Positions 1 to 6,624 of a stretch of 9,571 nucleotides of DNA are shown here, one piece after another. The translations under genes and the position numbers were made by a program. This DNA is from Clostridia bacterium. Its GTDB lineage: Bacteria; Bacillota_A; Clostridia; Oscillospirales; CAG-272. Each line of letters starts with the position of its first letter. Position 1 is the first letter of the stretch. The notes under the pieces were generated by a model. That model was not told the DNA's origin and ran no database searches. It worked only from the letters and a program-made list of their open reading frames with translations. The stretch is from contig JAFTRB010000184.1 in assembly GCA_017462445.1 (NCBI GenBank), positions 1 to 9,571 on the forward strand, read 5' to 3'.

Positions 1-82
1 CTTGCTCTGTGGGGGCAAGGCTTTGGTTGACACCTCATCCGTCACCTAAAGGTGACACCTTCTCCCACTGGAGATGGCTTAA
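1..82. repeat. Dispersed intergenic repeat copy (left flank, cut by window edge)
   Basis: This is a non-coding, palindrome-bearing repeat. Positions 1-38 recur at 9477-9514 with 36 of 38 bases identical. Positions 64-82 recur at 9553-9571 with one mismatch. The middle part contains a perfect inverted repeat, GTCACCT-AA-AGGTGAC, at 41-56. On the opposite strand it reads as a run of the type ...GGTGACGGATGAGGTG..., which resembles repeats I know to be scattered between genes in many gut Clostridia; that family resemblance is from memory. The copy may extend beyond the left edge. No open reading frame here looks like a protein. Confidence 0.75.
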
Positions 83-87
83 CTATC

Positions 88-259
88 GCTTGCTCTTGAT
101 TGACTGGGCTTGCAGAGAGGGTACAGGTTTTTTCGCCGTCTCCTTCCGTGTTTTGTGCGAGAGCAATATTTATCCTGACGGGATGTGTTAACACAAATCC
201 CACCTCCCTCCCGGAGGGAGGCTTTGCGGTGCGGCTTGCTCTTGGTTGGCTGGGCTTGC
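88..259. repeat. Pair of 26-nt direct repeats and palindromes
   Basis: A 26-base unit beginning GCTTGCTCTTG at 88-113 recurs at 234-259 with 24 of 26 bases identical. A related GGGCTTGCTC(T/C) core appears again at 9397-9406 and 9475-9482. Between the two copies lie a 12-bp perfect palindrome, TGTGTTAACACA (184-195), and a near-continuous palindrome with 9-bp arms CCTCCCTCC / GGAGGGAGG around one central base (203-221). The stretch reads as a patchwork of non-coding repeat units. Nothing here supports a gene. Confidence 0.6.
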
Positions 260-278
260 TCCGTGGGTTATCCCACAC

Positions 279-300
279 GGACCGTCGAGGACGCCGGTCC
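279..300. repeat. Short hairpin in repeat-rich flank
   Basis: Arms GGACCG (279-284) and CGGTCC (295-300) enclose a 10-base loop. The unit resembles another short dispersed repeat seen between genes in Clostridia; this is recollection, not a search. The sequence that follows (about 305-360) is a low-complexity G/T-rich stretch built from degenerate GGCTTG and TTTGGTG words, and it shows no coding signal. Confidence 0.45.
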
Positions 301-390
301 CTACAATGTGTGGCTTGCCTTTGGTGTGGCTTGGCTTGCTTTGGTGGTTTGGCTCGGTTGTGCGAAGGTTCTTAAGTGCTTCGTTGGATA

Positions 391-429
391 GTAAAAGAAA
401 ACTGCGCCCGCGGTGGCCCGGGCGCAGTT
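391..429 (-). terminator. Intrinsic terminator closing the rnf-galT operon
   Basis: On the minus strand an 11-bp GC-rich stem, AACTGCGCCCG / CGGGCGCAGTT (419-429 with 400-410), closes an 8-base loop. It is followed directly by a T-rich tract read as TTCTTTTAC (399-391). It lies about 120 bases past the galT stop. The T-tract is on the minus side only, so the terminator serves the leftward operon. The intervening 430-551 is an ordinary 3' untranslated stretch in which I see nothing else. Confidence 0.9.
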
Positions 430-551
430 ATGTGAATTGTATTTTAATTTAAGCAGGTCGTTGCTCACAATCCAATTTTGCTTGGGCGCGGTTGCGTGAA
501 CGGTTATTAAGTGATTTTTGGAGGGGAATTTGCGCAAATATGAGGATGACC

Positions 552-2072
552 TTATTTGCTTACGGGCGTGCCGTTTATAGTGGCGGCAAAGCGGAGGAAG
601 GCTTCTCTGCCTGCCTTGTCTGTTTTATAGACTCCCGAGTCCTCGAGGACCTTGACAAAGGTTTTACCTACCTCGTCACGCAGGATTTGCTCGGCGTTGT
701 CTTTTGTAAACTTATATTTACCGATAAAGGAATTTACCCAGGGGGCGTGCGCTGAAATCTCGGGAATTTTTGCTATGTCCTTGCCCTCGAGGAGCGCTTC
801 CTTTATAAGCTCCAGCTCTTTTTTAAGCCTTGACGGGAGAACGGCGAGGCCCATAACCTCGATAAGTCCGATATTCTCCTTTTTGATATTATGCTTATCT
901 GCGTGGGGGTGGAATAGTCCCAGGGGATGCTCCTCTGTTGTGCGATTGTTCCTCAGCACCAAATCAAGCTCATACAGCTCGCCTCTTCTTCTCGCTATGG
1001 GGGTTATGGTGTTGTGGGGCGTGCCATCTGTTTCGGCATAGATATCCGCCCCAGAGTCAGAGTAGCTGCGCCAGGCGGCGAGGATTTTGTCTGCCAAATC
1101 AACAAGGCTATCCCTGCTCTCGCATTTCAGGCGGATGACCGACATCGGCCAGTATAATATTCCGCCTTCAACCTCGGGGTAGCCCTCAAAGGCGAGGGGG
1201 ATTTCTACCTCTGCTCTCTCCATGGCGAACTCATATCTTCCTCCCTGCATATGGTCATGGGAGAGAATGGAGCCGCCGACTATGGGCAGGTCGGCATTTG
1301 AGCCGATGAAGTAATGGGGAAAGGCGGTGACGAAGGAGAGCAGCTTTTCAAAGCTTTGGCGGTCTATCTTCATCGGGGTGTGCTTTCCCGAAAGGGCTAT
1401 GCAATGCTCGTTGTAGTAGACATAGGGTGAATATTGGAGAAACCATTTCTCCCCCGCCATTTCAAAGGGAATCAGTCTTATGTTCTGTCTTGCCGGCTTG
1501 GAGAGCGAGCCCGGGTGTCCCTCATTCTCGCGGCAGAGGACGCATTTCGGGTAGCCCGACTGGGGCAAACTCTTGGCGCGGGCTATGGCTACGGGGTCCT
1601 TTTCCGGCTTGGAGAGATTTATGCTGATATCTATATCACCGTAGACAGAGGGCGTCTGCCATCTTACATCTCTTTTGATCCTGTCGGTGCGAATGTAGTT
1701 TGAGTCGCAGGCGAGGGAATAGAAGTAGTCGGTTGCCTTCTCGGGAGAGCTGTCGTACAGGCTGTAAAACCTGTCTGTTACCTCGCTTGGGCGCGCTATG
1801 AGCCTGCCCATAACCTCCGTATCGAACAGGTCGCGGTATACAACGGTGTTTTCCTCGATAAGTCCGCTTTCAAAGGCATAGTCGCATATATCCGAGAGGA
1901 TGTCGGCGAGCGGTCGCTCCTCCTTAACCTCTCCCGCTTCATAGCCGGACAGGCGGAGAGTGTAAATCAGGCTGCCTACGGTGTAGGCGCGGTCGCCCTC
2001 CTCAATAAGTCCTTTTTTCAGTGCATAGGCGATAAGCTCGTCTATCAGTGCGCAGGGGTTGGTGTTCTTCAT
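552..2072 (-). CDS. galT: UDP-glucose--hexose-1-phosphate uridylyltransferase (Firmicutes type)
   Basis: GalT transfers UMP between UDP-glucose and galactose 1-phosphate, giving UDP-galactose and glucose 1-phosphate in the cytoplasmic Leloir pathway. The 506-residue product has the length of the Firmicutes-type (family 2) enzyme, not the shorter E. coli type. The active-site signature GGSILSHDHMQGG is at residues 266-278. By analogy with the HPHGQ motif of E. coli GalT, H274 is the likely nucleophile that carries the uridylyl group. A CVLC pair at 177-180 sits in the region just before the nucleotide-binding half, and a conserved LGLFHPHADKHN block is at 384-395. The chosen ATG has GGAG six bases upstream and begins 20 bases after the preceding stop, so it is the last gene of the operon. 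No galK or galE is in the window. Family assignment is firm; galactose as the natural substrate is inferred. Confidence 0.95.
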   Translation of the reverse strand: MKNTNPCALIDELIAYALKKGLIEEGDRAYTVGSLIYTLRLSGYEAGEVKEERPLADILSDICDYAFESGLIEENTVVYRDLFDTEVMGRLIARPSEVTDRFYSLYDSSPEKATDYFYSLACDSNYIRTDRIKRDVRWQTPSVYGDIDISINLSKPEKDPVAIARAKSLPQSGYPKCVLCRENEGHPGSLSKPARQNIRLIPFEMAGEKWFLQYSPYVYYNEHCIALSGKHTPMKIDRQSFEKLLSFVTAFPHYFIGSNADLPIVGGSILSHDHMQGGRYEFAMERAEVEIPLAFEGYPEVEGGILYWPMSVIRLKCESRDSLVDLADKILAAWRSYSDSGADIYAETDGTPHNTITPIARRRGELYELDLVLRNNRTTEEHPLGLFHPHADKHNIKKENIGLIEVMGLAVLPSRLKKELELIKEALLEGKDIAKIPEISAHAPWVNSFIGKYKFTKDNAEQILRDEVGKTFVKVLEDSGVYKTDKAGREAFLRFAATINGTPVSK

Positions 2073-2092
2073 TTTTTGCTCCGTGAATATAG

Positions 2093-2593
2093 TTATTTGC
2101 TTTTTTCAAGATTTATTTTTGCCACAAGAAGGGCGGATACAACGCCGATAACGATGCCCGCTACCGTGCCGCTGATAAGCAGGAAGGGGAGATAGTATAC
2201 CAAAAGATTGGTTTCTAAAATCAGGCAGGCAACGCCGATTTGCGCTAAATTATGCGACACGCCCCCTATGACGCTGACTCCAACCTTGCCAAGCGGGGTG
2301 AGCCTTTTCAGGACAAGCATAAGGATAAAGCTTACCGTAGCGCCCGAGAGGCTGAACAGGAAGGATGTGAAGCTGCCAAAGAGAATGGCAAGCAGGATCA
2401 CACGGATCGCGGAGATTATTGCCGCCTCGCCCTCGCCCAGCTTGTAAAGGGCAAAGACGACCGCTATGTTGGCAAGCCCCAGCTTGACTCCCGGTACTGC
2501 TACAAAGGCGGGGATCTGGCTCTCGATAAAGGAGAGAATGAGGGCAAGAGATACGCTTATCGCCATTGTGACAAGCTTTTTTGTGTTCTTCAT
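2093..2593 (-). CDS. Gx transporter family membrane protein (Hpre_diP_synt_I family)
   Basis: This 166-residue integral membrane protein belongs to the family labelled either Gx transporter or heptaprenyl diphosphate synthase component I. The second name is historical and does not prove prenyl synthase activity. Hydrophobic segments at about residues 7-28, 38-52, 57-74, 78-97, 104-126 and 131-157 suggest five to six helices, a small substrate-binding (S-component-like) architecture. Family-typical stretches are PGVKLGLANIAVVFAL (34-49), IRVILLAILFGSFTSFLFS (63-81) and GGVSHNLAQIGVACLIL (110-126). GGGAGAG a few bases upstream supports the start. It lies 74 bases after the NusG-II gene and 20 bases before galT, so it is probably co-transcribed with both. 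In related Clostridia these genes often accompany NusG-II, ApbE or prenyl synthase genes (recollection). The substrate is unknown. Confidence 0.85.
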   Translation of the reverse strand: MKNTKKLVTMAISVSLALILSFIESQIPAFVAVPGVKLGLANIAVVFALYKLGEGEAAIISAIRVILLAILFGSFTSFLFSLSGATVSFILMLVLKRLTPLGKVGVSVIGGVSHNLAQIGVACLILETNLLVYYLPFLLISGTVAGIVIGVVSALLVAKINLEKSK

Positions 2594-2667
2594 TTTTCTC
2601 TCCCTTTCTATTTGATCCTACCCTTAATTGGTCGCATTGGCTTGTGTCTTGGCTGCCCTTGTGGCTT

Positions 2668-3042
2668 TCAGCTTACAAGCCCCCCGTCGCCCATCTCGCC
2701 CGACTCTATCATAACCGAGACTCGGTTTGGCAGGCAGATGATGCTTTGTCCGTTATATTTTACTCGGCCCGTGTTCTTGCAGACACCGTCGGGACAGTCG
2801 GCATATTTCATATACGCCTCGCCGTTTTCAATAACCAAGATATTCGTGCCGCCGTTCAGCACATATTCGCCATCCTCATAAAGCGAGTAGGTGGCATAGT
2901 ATTCGCCACCGACCTCCACCACGGCAACCGCGCCCTCCCTGCGGAAAAGCAGAAGAAGCGCGAAAAGAAGGAGCGCTATGGCGAGTATTATGCCTATTAC
3001 TATAATATCGAGCCGCAGGCTCTTTTTTGTGTATTCCTGCAT
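2668..3042 (-). CDS. NusG domain II-containing, membrane-anchored protein
   Basis: This is a 124-residue protein with a short basic N-terminus (residues 1-11), one membrane helix (about 12-33) and an extracytoplasmic-type C-terminal domain. That domain has the NusG domain II (PF07009-like) pattern: a beta-rich segment (about 38-75), then CPDGVC (83-88) and GQSIICLPNRVSV (98-110). The three cysteines C83, C88 and C103 sit at the usual conserved places of the family. Despite the name it has no transcription-factor NGN domain, and no role in elongation should be assumed. Its biochemical function is not established. An AAAGGAGGG motif with about 10 bases of spacing supports the start at 3042. It follows the Rnf genes after a hairpin-rich 196-base spacer and precedes the Gx transporter gene, a pairing common in Firmicutes. 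A cell-surface accessory role next to Rnf is an inference. Confidence 0.85.
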   Translation of the reverse strand: MQEYTKKSLRLDIIVIGIILAIALLLFALLLLFRREGAVAVVEVGGEYYATYSLYEDGEYVLNGGTNILVIENGEAYMKYADCPDGVCKNTGRVKYNGQSIICLPNRVSVMIESGEMGDGGLVS

Positions 3043-3113
3043 TTTTCCGCTCCCTCCTTTTTTCTTTTTTGGCTATACCGAGCTTTGATTTTTGCTTTTT
3101 ACTCAACACGGGT

Positions 3114-3130
3114 GCGCTTTTTTGAAGCGC
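3114..3130. repeat. Small hairpin in the rnfB to NusG-II spacer
   Basis: Perfect 6-bp arms GCGCTT / AAGCGC enclose a 5-base loop. It is the hairpin nearest the NusG-II gene in a cluster of three. There is no T-tract on the minus side, so it is not a convincing terminator; an RNA-processing or mRNA-stability element is possible. Confidence 0.45.
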
Positions 3131-3133
3131 CCT

Positions 3134-3182
3134 GTTATGCTCTTTCCCTAATACCCGGGAGATGCTAGGGGAAGGGCATAAC
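3134..3182. repeat. Long 17-bp stem-loop in the rnfB to NusG-II spacer
   Basis: Arms at 3134-3150 and 3166-3182 can pair over 17 positions around a 15-base loop that contains CCCGGG. Fifteen pairs are Watson-Crick. The other two are G-U wobbles if the plus strand is transcribed but become C-A mismatches in the minus-strand operon mRNA. No T-tract follows on the minus strand. It could be a dispersed palindromic repeat or an mRNA processing or stability site dividing the rnf part from the downstream genes; the sequence does not decide. Confidence 0.6.
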
Positions 3183-3193
3183 TATTCAGCTAA

Positions 3194-3220
3194 CGCCACC
3201 CGACCGCGGTACGGGTGGCG
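3194..3220 (-). promoter_or_regulatory. GC-rich hairpin just after rnfB
   Basis: Perfect 9-bp arms CGCCACCCG / CGGGTGGCG (3194-3202 and 3212-3220) surround a 9-base loop containing the palindrome ACCGCGGT. It begins 18 bases past the rnfB stop. The sequence that follows on the minus strand (TTAGCTGAATAG) is only weakly T-rich, so complete termination looks unlikely. A partial terminator or a 3'-end stabiliser for the rnf portion would fit. Confidence 0.55.
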
Positions 3221-3238
3221 CGCTTAATGAAATTGTTA

Positions 3239-4051
3239 TCAGAAGTGGGCTCCGCAGATGAAGTTGCCCTCGTGGATACAGTGAACGGGGCAGACCTTGA
3301 CGCACTCGCCGCAGCCGGTGCAGAGCGAGTAGTCGATAACCGCGAGGTTGTCCACAACAGTGATGGCTCCGTGGGGGCAGGTCTTCTGGCACTTGCCACA
3401 GGCGATACAGCCGTTGGTGCAGGCCTTTCTTGTAACTGCGCCCTTGTCGTGGTTAGAGCATTCTACAACCACGCGGGAGGTGTCACGGATGAGGTGGATG
3501 ATGTGGTTGGGACAGGTGCGTGTGCAGATGCCGCAGCCGATGCACTTGCGTGGGTCTATCTTGGCGATGCCGTTCACGATATCTATCGCGCCCTCGGGGC
3601 AGACTCTTACGCAGTCGCCGTAGCCGAGGCAGGCGAAGGCGCAGGCTCTGTCGCCGGAGTACGCCATATTGGCGGTGCGGCAGGTGCCAAGACCGTCATA
3701 TTGGTACTTTCTTTCAACAACATCACAGGTGCCGTTGCAGGCAACATAGGCGACCTGCTCGACAACATCGGCAGCCTCAACACCGAGAATGCCCGCTATC
3801 TCCTTTGCCACCGAGTCACCGCCGGGTACGCAGAGGTTGGTTGCGTCGGTCGCGCGGTCGGCAAGAGCCTTGGCATAGCCGTCACAGCCCGAGTAGCCGC
3901 AGGCTCCGCAGTTTGCGCCGGGGAGACACTCGCGGATTGCAAGGGCGGTCTCGTCCTCCTTAACCGCGAAGAAGACGGAGGCGAGGGTGAGAAGCACAGC
4001 GCAGAGAACGCCGATTGCTACAAGAATAAGAATAGGAATTAATATCTCCAT
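3239..4051 (-). CDS. rnfB: Ferredoxin:NAD+ oxidoreductase, iron-sulfur subunit RnfB
   Basis: RnfB is the ferredoxin-facing electron-entry subunit of the Rnf complex. The 270 residues begin with a membrane anchor (about 3-29). Next is the RnfB-type four-cysteine motif C42, C48, C51 and C56 in [15 protein letters not shown]. Four ferredoxin-like clusters follow: C137/C141/C147/C151, C170/C173/C176/C180, C215/C218/C221/C225 (with an extra C211) and C244/C247/C250/C254. This makes five probable [4Fe-4S] sites, a wire from bulk ferredoxin to the membrane; sequence cannot prove the cluster count. AAGGAGG, overlapping the rnfA stop codon, lies four bases before the ATG, and the two genes are 9 bases apart, so translation is likely coupled. 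It is the last rnf gene; a hairpin follows at once. Confidence 0.96.
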   Translation of the reverse strand: MEILIPILILVAIGVLCAVLLTLASVFFAVKEDETALAIRECLPGANCGACGYSGCDGYAKALADRATDATNLCVPGGDSVAKEIAGILGVEAADVVEQVAYVACNGTCDVVERKYQYDGLGTCRTANMAYSGDRACAFACLGYGDCVRVCPEGAIDIVNGIAKIDPRKCIGCGICTRTCPNHIIHLIRDTSRVVVECSNHDKGAVTRKACTNGCIACGKCQKTCPHGAITVVDNLAVIDYSLCTGCGECVKVCPVHCIHEGNFICGAHF

Positions 4052-4060
4052 AAAGCCTCC

Positions 4061-4684
4061 TTAACCTAGCAGATTTTCTACCACGCCGGAGAAGCCGAAG
4101 AAGGCAAGGGCAACTATCGATGCGGCAATAAGGGTGATGGGCAGACCTCTCACGGGCTTGGGCGAGGGACAGTTCTCGATTCTGGAGCGGACTCCCGCAA
4201 AGAGAATCATCGCAAGGAGGAAGCCAAGACCGACACCCAGCGAGGAAATCATGGACTCCAGGAAGCTATATCCATCGGTGATATTATTGATGGTAACACC
4301 GAGAACCGCGCAGTTTGTGGTGATAAGGGGGAGATAAACGCCCAAGGACTTGTGGAGCGCGGGGATAAATCTCTTTAGCACGATCTCGACAAACTGAACC
4401 AGCGCGGCAATTACAAGAATGAATACGATGGTTTGAAGATAGCCAAGGGTGAAGGTGGACTCACCTATTGTGTACTCTACATCAAGAATGAATGTTTGTA
4501 TAGGCCAGGTCACTGCGGTGGCAACGAGCATAACGAAGGTTACGGCAATGCCCATACCGCTTGCCTGCTGGAACTTCTTTGAAACTCCAAGGAAGGGGCA
4601 GATGCCGAGGAACTGCTGAAGAACATAGTTCTCGGTCAGAATGCCTGCCATAAAGATTATGATCAAGCTCTTTAATACTTCCAT
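4061..4684 (-). CDS. rnfA: Rnf complex membrane subunit RnfA
   Basis: RnfA is a polytopic inner subunit of the Rnf complex, homologous to NqrE. The 207-residue product has about six hydrophobic helices (roughly 3-26, 42-60, 78-102, 113-132, 148-165 and 181-197). C29 in LGICPFLGV and C125 in TTNCAVLGV match the paired intramembrane cysteines of the Rnf/Nqr family. In that family RnfA and RnfE jointly hold a [2Fe-2S] cluster midway through the membrane. The start at 4684 is chosen because AAGGAGG (4694-4700) sits nine bases upstream. A longer frame to 4723 would add 13 basic residues without a ribosome binding site and would run further into rnfE. The rnfE stop is one base before this ATG. Identification is very secure. 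Confidence 0.96.
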   Translation of the reverse strand: MEVLKSLIIIFMAGILTENYVLQQFLGICPFLGVSKKFQQASGMGIAVTFVMLVATAVTWPIQTFILDVEYTIGESTFTLGYLQTIVFILVIAALVQFVEIVLKRFIPALHKSLGVYLPLITTNCAVLGVTINNITDGYSFLESMISSLGVGLGFLLAMILFAGVRSRIENCPSPKPVRGLPITLIAASIVALAFFGFSGVVENLLG

Positions 4685-4685
4685 T

Positions 4686-5420
4686 TTACTCCGCCTCCTT
4701 TTCGCTGTTGGTAACAGGGGCATCGCCCGGCTCGGTTACAAGCTCGTGAACCTCGCTGCAGGAGGTCTTGTCGCAGATGCCTGCGGAGGGACAGCCCTCA
4801 CAGGAGAAGGATTTGCGCTTTACGCCGCCCTTCTTCTCGGTTATCTTGTTCATAATTGCAATAAGGATACCGAATACAAGGAAGCCGCCGGGCGCCTGAA
4901 CGAGAATGGGAATTTTCACATGCTCCATAAAGGGAATTTCGATACCTGCAAAGGAGCCTGCGCCAAGAACCTCGCGAATGGTTGCCATAGCGAGCAGGGC
5001 GACAAGGAAGCCGAGTCCCATTCCAAGACCGTCAAGAGCCGAGTCTATAACGCCATTCTTTCTTGCAAACATCTCGGCTCTGCCGAGGATGATGCAGTTA
5101 ACGACTATCAGAGCCAAATACACGCCAAGCATATTGTAGATTGACGGCAGATATGCCTGCAGGAGCATCTGTACCAGGGTAACGAAGCCCGCGATAACTA
5201 CGATATAGCAGGGAATGCGTACTGTGTCGGGGATAATCTTTCTGAGCGCGGATATAACGATGTTTGAGCAGATAAGAACTATGGTGGCAGCAAGGCCCAT
5301 AGAGAAGGCGGAGATAACGCTCGTCGAGGTGGCGAGTGTGGGACAGGTGCCAAGCACAAGGATCAAAACAGGGTTTTCCGCAATGATTCCGCGGAGGACA
5401 ATTCCAAGCTTTTTATTCAT
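4686..5420 (-). CDS. rnfE: Rnf complex membrane subunit RnfE, with cysteine-rich tail
   Basis: RnfE is the partner of RnfA and homologous to NqrD. The 244-residue product has about six membrane helices (roughly 14-30, 36-57, 68-88, 97-113, 130-148 and 173-190). C26 in LGTCPTLA and C109 in VVNCIILG correspond to the cluster-binding cysteines that RnfE shares with RnfA. After the last helix the chain runs on for about 50 residues, with a lysine-rich stretch and four cysteines (C207, C210, C216 and C221, in CEGCPSAGICDKTSC), then an acidic end. The tail is longer than the minimal family core. Its function is unknown; metal or cluster binding is possible. The ATG at 5420 is preferred over the one at 5429 because AAGGAGG-like sequence at 5430-5435 abuts the latter but is nine bases from the former. 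It overlaps rnfG by 8 bases (ATGAATAA). Confidence 0.95.
   Translation of the reverse strand: MNKKLGIVLRGIIAENPVLILVLGTCPTLATSTSVISAFSMGLAATIVLICSNIVISALRKIIPDTVRIPCYIVVIAGFVTLVQMLLQAYLPSIYNMLGVYLALIVVNCIILGRAEMFARKNGVIDSALDGLGMGLGFLVALLAMATIREVLGAGSFAGIEIPFMEHVKIPILVQAPGGFLVFGILIAIMNKITEKKGGVKRKSFSCEGCPSAGICDKTSCSEVHELVTEPGDAPVTNSEKEAE
4694..4700 (-). promoter_or_regulatory. rnfA ribosome binding site that decides the start
   Basis: AAGGAGG lies nine bases before the ATG at 4684, inside the last codons of rnfE. It excludes the longer frame that opens at 4723 and supports a product starting MEVLKS, which is the normal RnfA N-terminus. Confidence 0.85.
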
Positions 5421-6624
5421 CTCGGCCATCTCCTTTCAGTAATTCGTAAGCCTTGAAGGCCTCTTTGATCGCGGTCTGGTAGCCGCGGCTTGTGAGGGTT
5501 GCGCCCGAGATAACGCCGGGTGCGGTGGAGGTCTGGGACTCTCCGTCGCCAATTACGGTGATATCTGCATCGGTAAGCCCCTCGTACTCGGATACATAGT
5601 CATCGGTGGCGCAGGCATCGCCAATGCCTTCGGACTCATCCTGGGATATTGTTTTAACCGACTCGATTGCTCCGTCGGGCGAGATTACAAGCTTTACTAT
5701 AATATAGGTTCCCGAGGTGTGAGCATAGCTGGGAGCGTTTACCGAATAGCCCGCAGCCGACAGGGTGAACAGATAGTAGCCGCCTTCGGTGCTGTAAGCC
5801 TCCTTTACAGCTCTCTTGGTTGCGCCGGTGAGGGAGGAGATATCCTCCGTCTTAAGAGAGGAATATACTGCCTCGGCAGCGGTAACGGTGGCGGTTGTGC
5901 CCTCGTCAACCCCTGCGGTGATGATCTCGCCCTCGGCATTAACACCGACGTAGCTTTCGCCGACAAGGTATACGCGATAGCCCTCTCTAGCATAGACACT
6001 GTCTACTCCCTCAAGCTCACCCCATACGAAGGTGGCGGAGAAGTCGAGCGAGTCTGTTCCGCAGGCCTCGTTACAGGAGTCGTCAATGATCTGCTCGGGG
6101 GTACGGAGGTCAACATCAGCGCCTCCTATGATAGCGAAGGAATTGAGCGCGTCAACTATTGCGCCGTAGTAAGCCATTGTAGTAAGCTTGGCGGTCGGGC
6201 CTGCAACAAGGTCGGGGCTGATGCTGTTGATATCCGCGCCGTCAAAGACGCCTGCTATCGCATCCTCCGCGCCGAGAGTCTCGTTGCTCTGGATATACTT
6301 CGTGCCTGTTACCTTGCCGTCAGAACCGATGCCGCACATAATGATGAAGCCGGGCTTGTAGCCTGTTACCTCCATCTGGAATACATAGCCGTTTGAGGCC
6401 TTGGTTGCCTTTTTAACCGAGGCAGGGAGCTTGCCCTGATACTCGGCGGTAACATCCTCGAAGCCTGTGCCTCCCGGAAGAACCTCGACGAGGGCGGCGT
6501 TTGCCGCTTCCTCCTGCGCCGCCAGAATTTCGGGGCCGGTGAACATATTTACAACAGAGAGCAGAGCCGCTACTACAAGACAGATTGCGGTAAGGACAAT
6601 GCTCGGCATAAATTTAGTTTTCAT
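5413..6624 (-). CDS. rnfG: Rnf complex FMN-carrying subunit RnfG, unusually long with duplicated FMN-binding module
   Basis: RnfG carries covalent FMN on the outer face of the membrane and passes electrons within the Rnf complex. Here it has 403 residues, about twice the usual 200. One N-terminal helix (about 7-28) anchors it. A first FMN_bind-like module spans about 66-160 (YVFQMEVTGYKPG, then NETLG at 114-118), but its motif position reads AGPTAKLTT (141-149). A second module spans about 272-395 and ends in an intact SGATLTSRGYQ (373-383). T376 is the predicted flavinylation residue, attached by an ApbE-type enzyme that is not encoded here. A partial resemblance at about 203-238 (GYRVYLVG..VGVNAEGEI) and a TGAT at 266-269 hint at a third, eroded unit. 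GGAGGTG six bases upstream supports the ATG. It overlaps rnfD by 11 bases and rnfE by 8. Family is sure; the domain interpretation is inference from reading the repeats. Confidence 0.93.
   Translation of the reverse strand: MKTKFMPSIVLTAICLVVAALLSVVNMFTGPEILAAQEEAANAALVEVLPGGTGFEDVTAEYQGKLPASVKKATKASNGYVFQMEVTGYKPGFIIMCGIGSDGKVTGTKYIQSNETLGAEDAIAGVFDGADINSISPDLVAGPTAKLTTMAYYGAIVDALNSFAIIGGADVDLRTPEQIIDDSCNEACGTDSLDFSATFVWGELEGVDSVYAREGYRVYLVGESYVGVNAEGEIITAGVDEGTTATVTAAEAVYSSLKTEDISSLTGATKRAVKEAYSTEGGYYLFTLSAAGYSVNAPSYAHTSGTYIIVKLVISPDGAIESVKTISQDESEGIGDACATDDYVSEYEGLTDADITVIGDGESQTSTAPGVISGATLTSRGYQTAIKEAFKAYELLKGDGRDE
5430..5435 (-). promoter_or_regulatory. rnfE ribosome binding site that decides the start
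   Basis: AAGGAG on the minus strand touches the ATG at 5429 directly but lies nine bases from the in-frame ATG at 5420. Initiation at 5420 is therefore preferred, giving MNKKLG as the N-terminus. The site lies inside the 3' end of rnfG, so the two genes are probably translationally coupled. Confidence 0.75.

Noticed and set aside
2062..2076. 15-base identity between the starts of galT (2062-2076) and the Gx gene (2583-2597)
   Set aside because: Both encode MKNT with an A-rich lead-in, a common Firmicutes initiation context. The match does not extend beyond it, so a duplicated element is not supported.
2876..3109. 77-codon lysine-rich minus-strand frame overlapping the NusG-II gene
   Set aside because: It starts at GTG without a good ribosome binding site and is largely out of frame with the well-supported NusG-II gene.
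3215..4042. Plus-strand 275-codon frame opposite rnfB, and similar long antisense frames at 5719-6396 and 7825-8715
   Set aside because: They are antisense shadows of cysteine- and glycine-rich rnf genes with biased codon use. The sense-strand proteins carry full family motifs; the antisense ones carry none.
4061..4723. Longer rnfA form starting at 4723
   Set aside because: The extra 13 residues are arginine/lysine-rich, lack an upstream ribosome binding site and are not part of the RnfA family. The ATG at 4684 has AAGGAGG at ideal distance.
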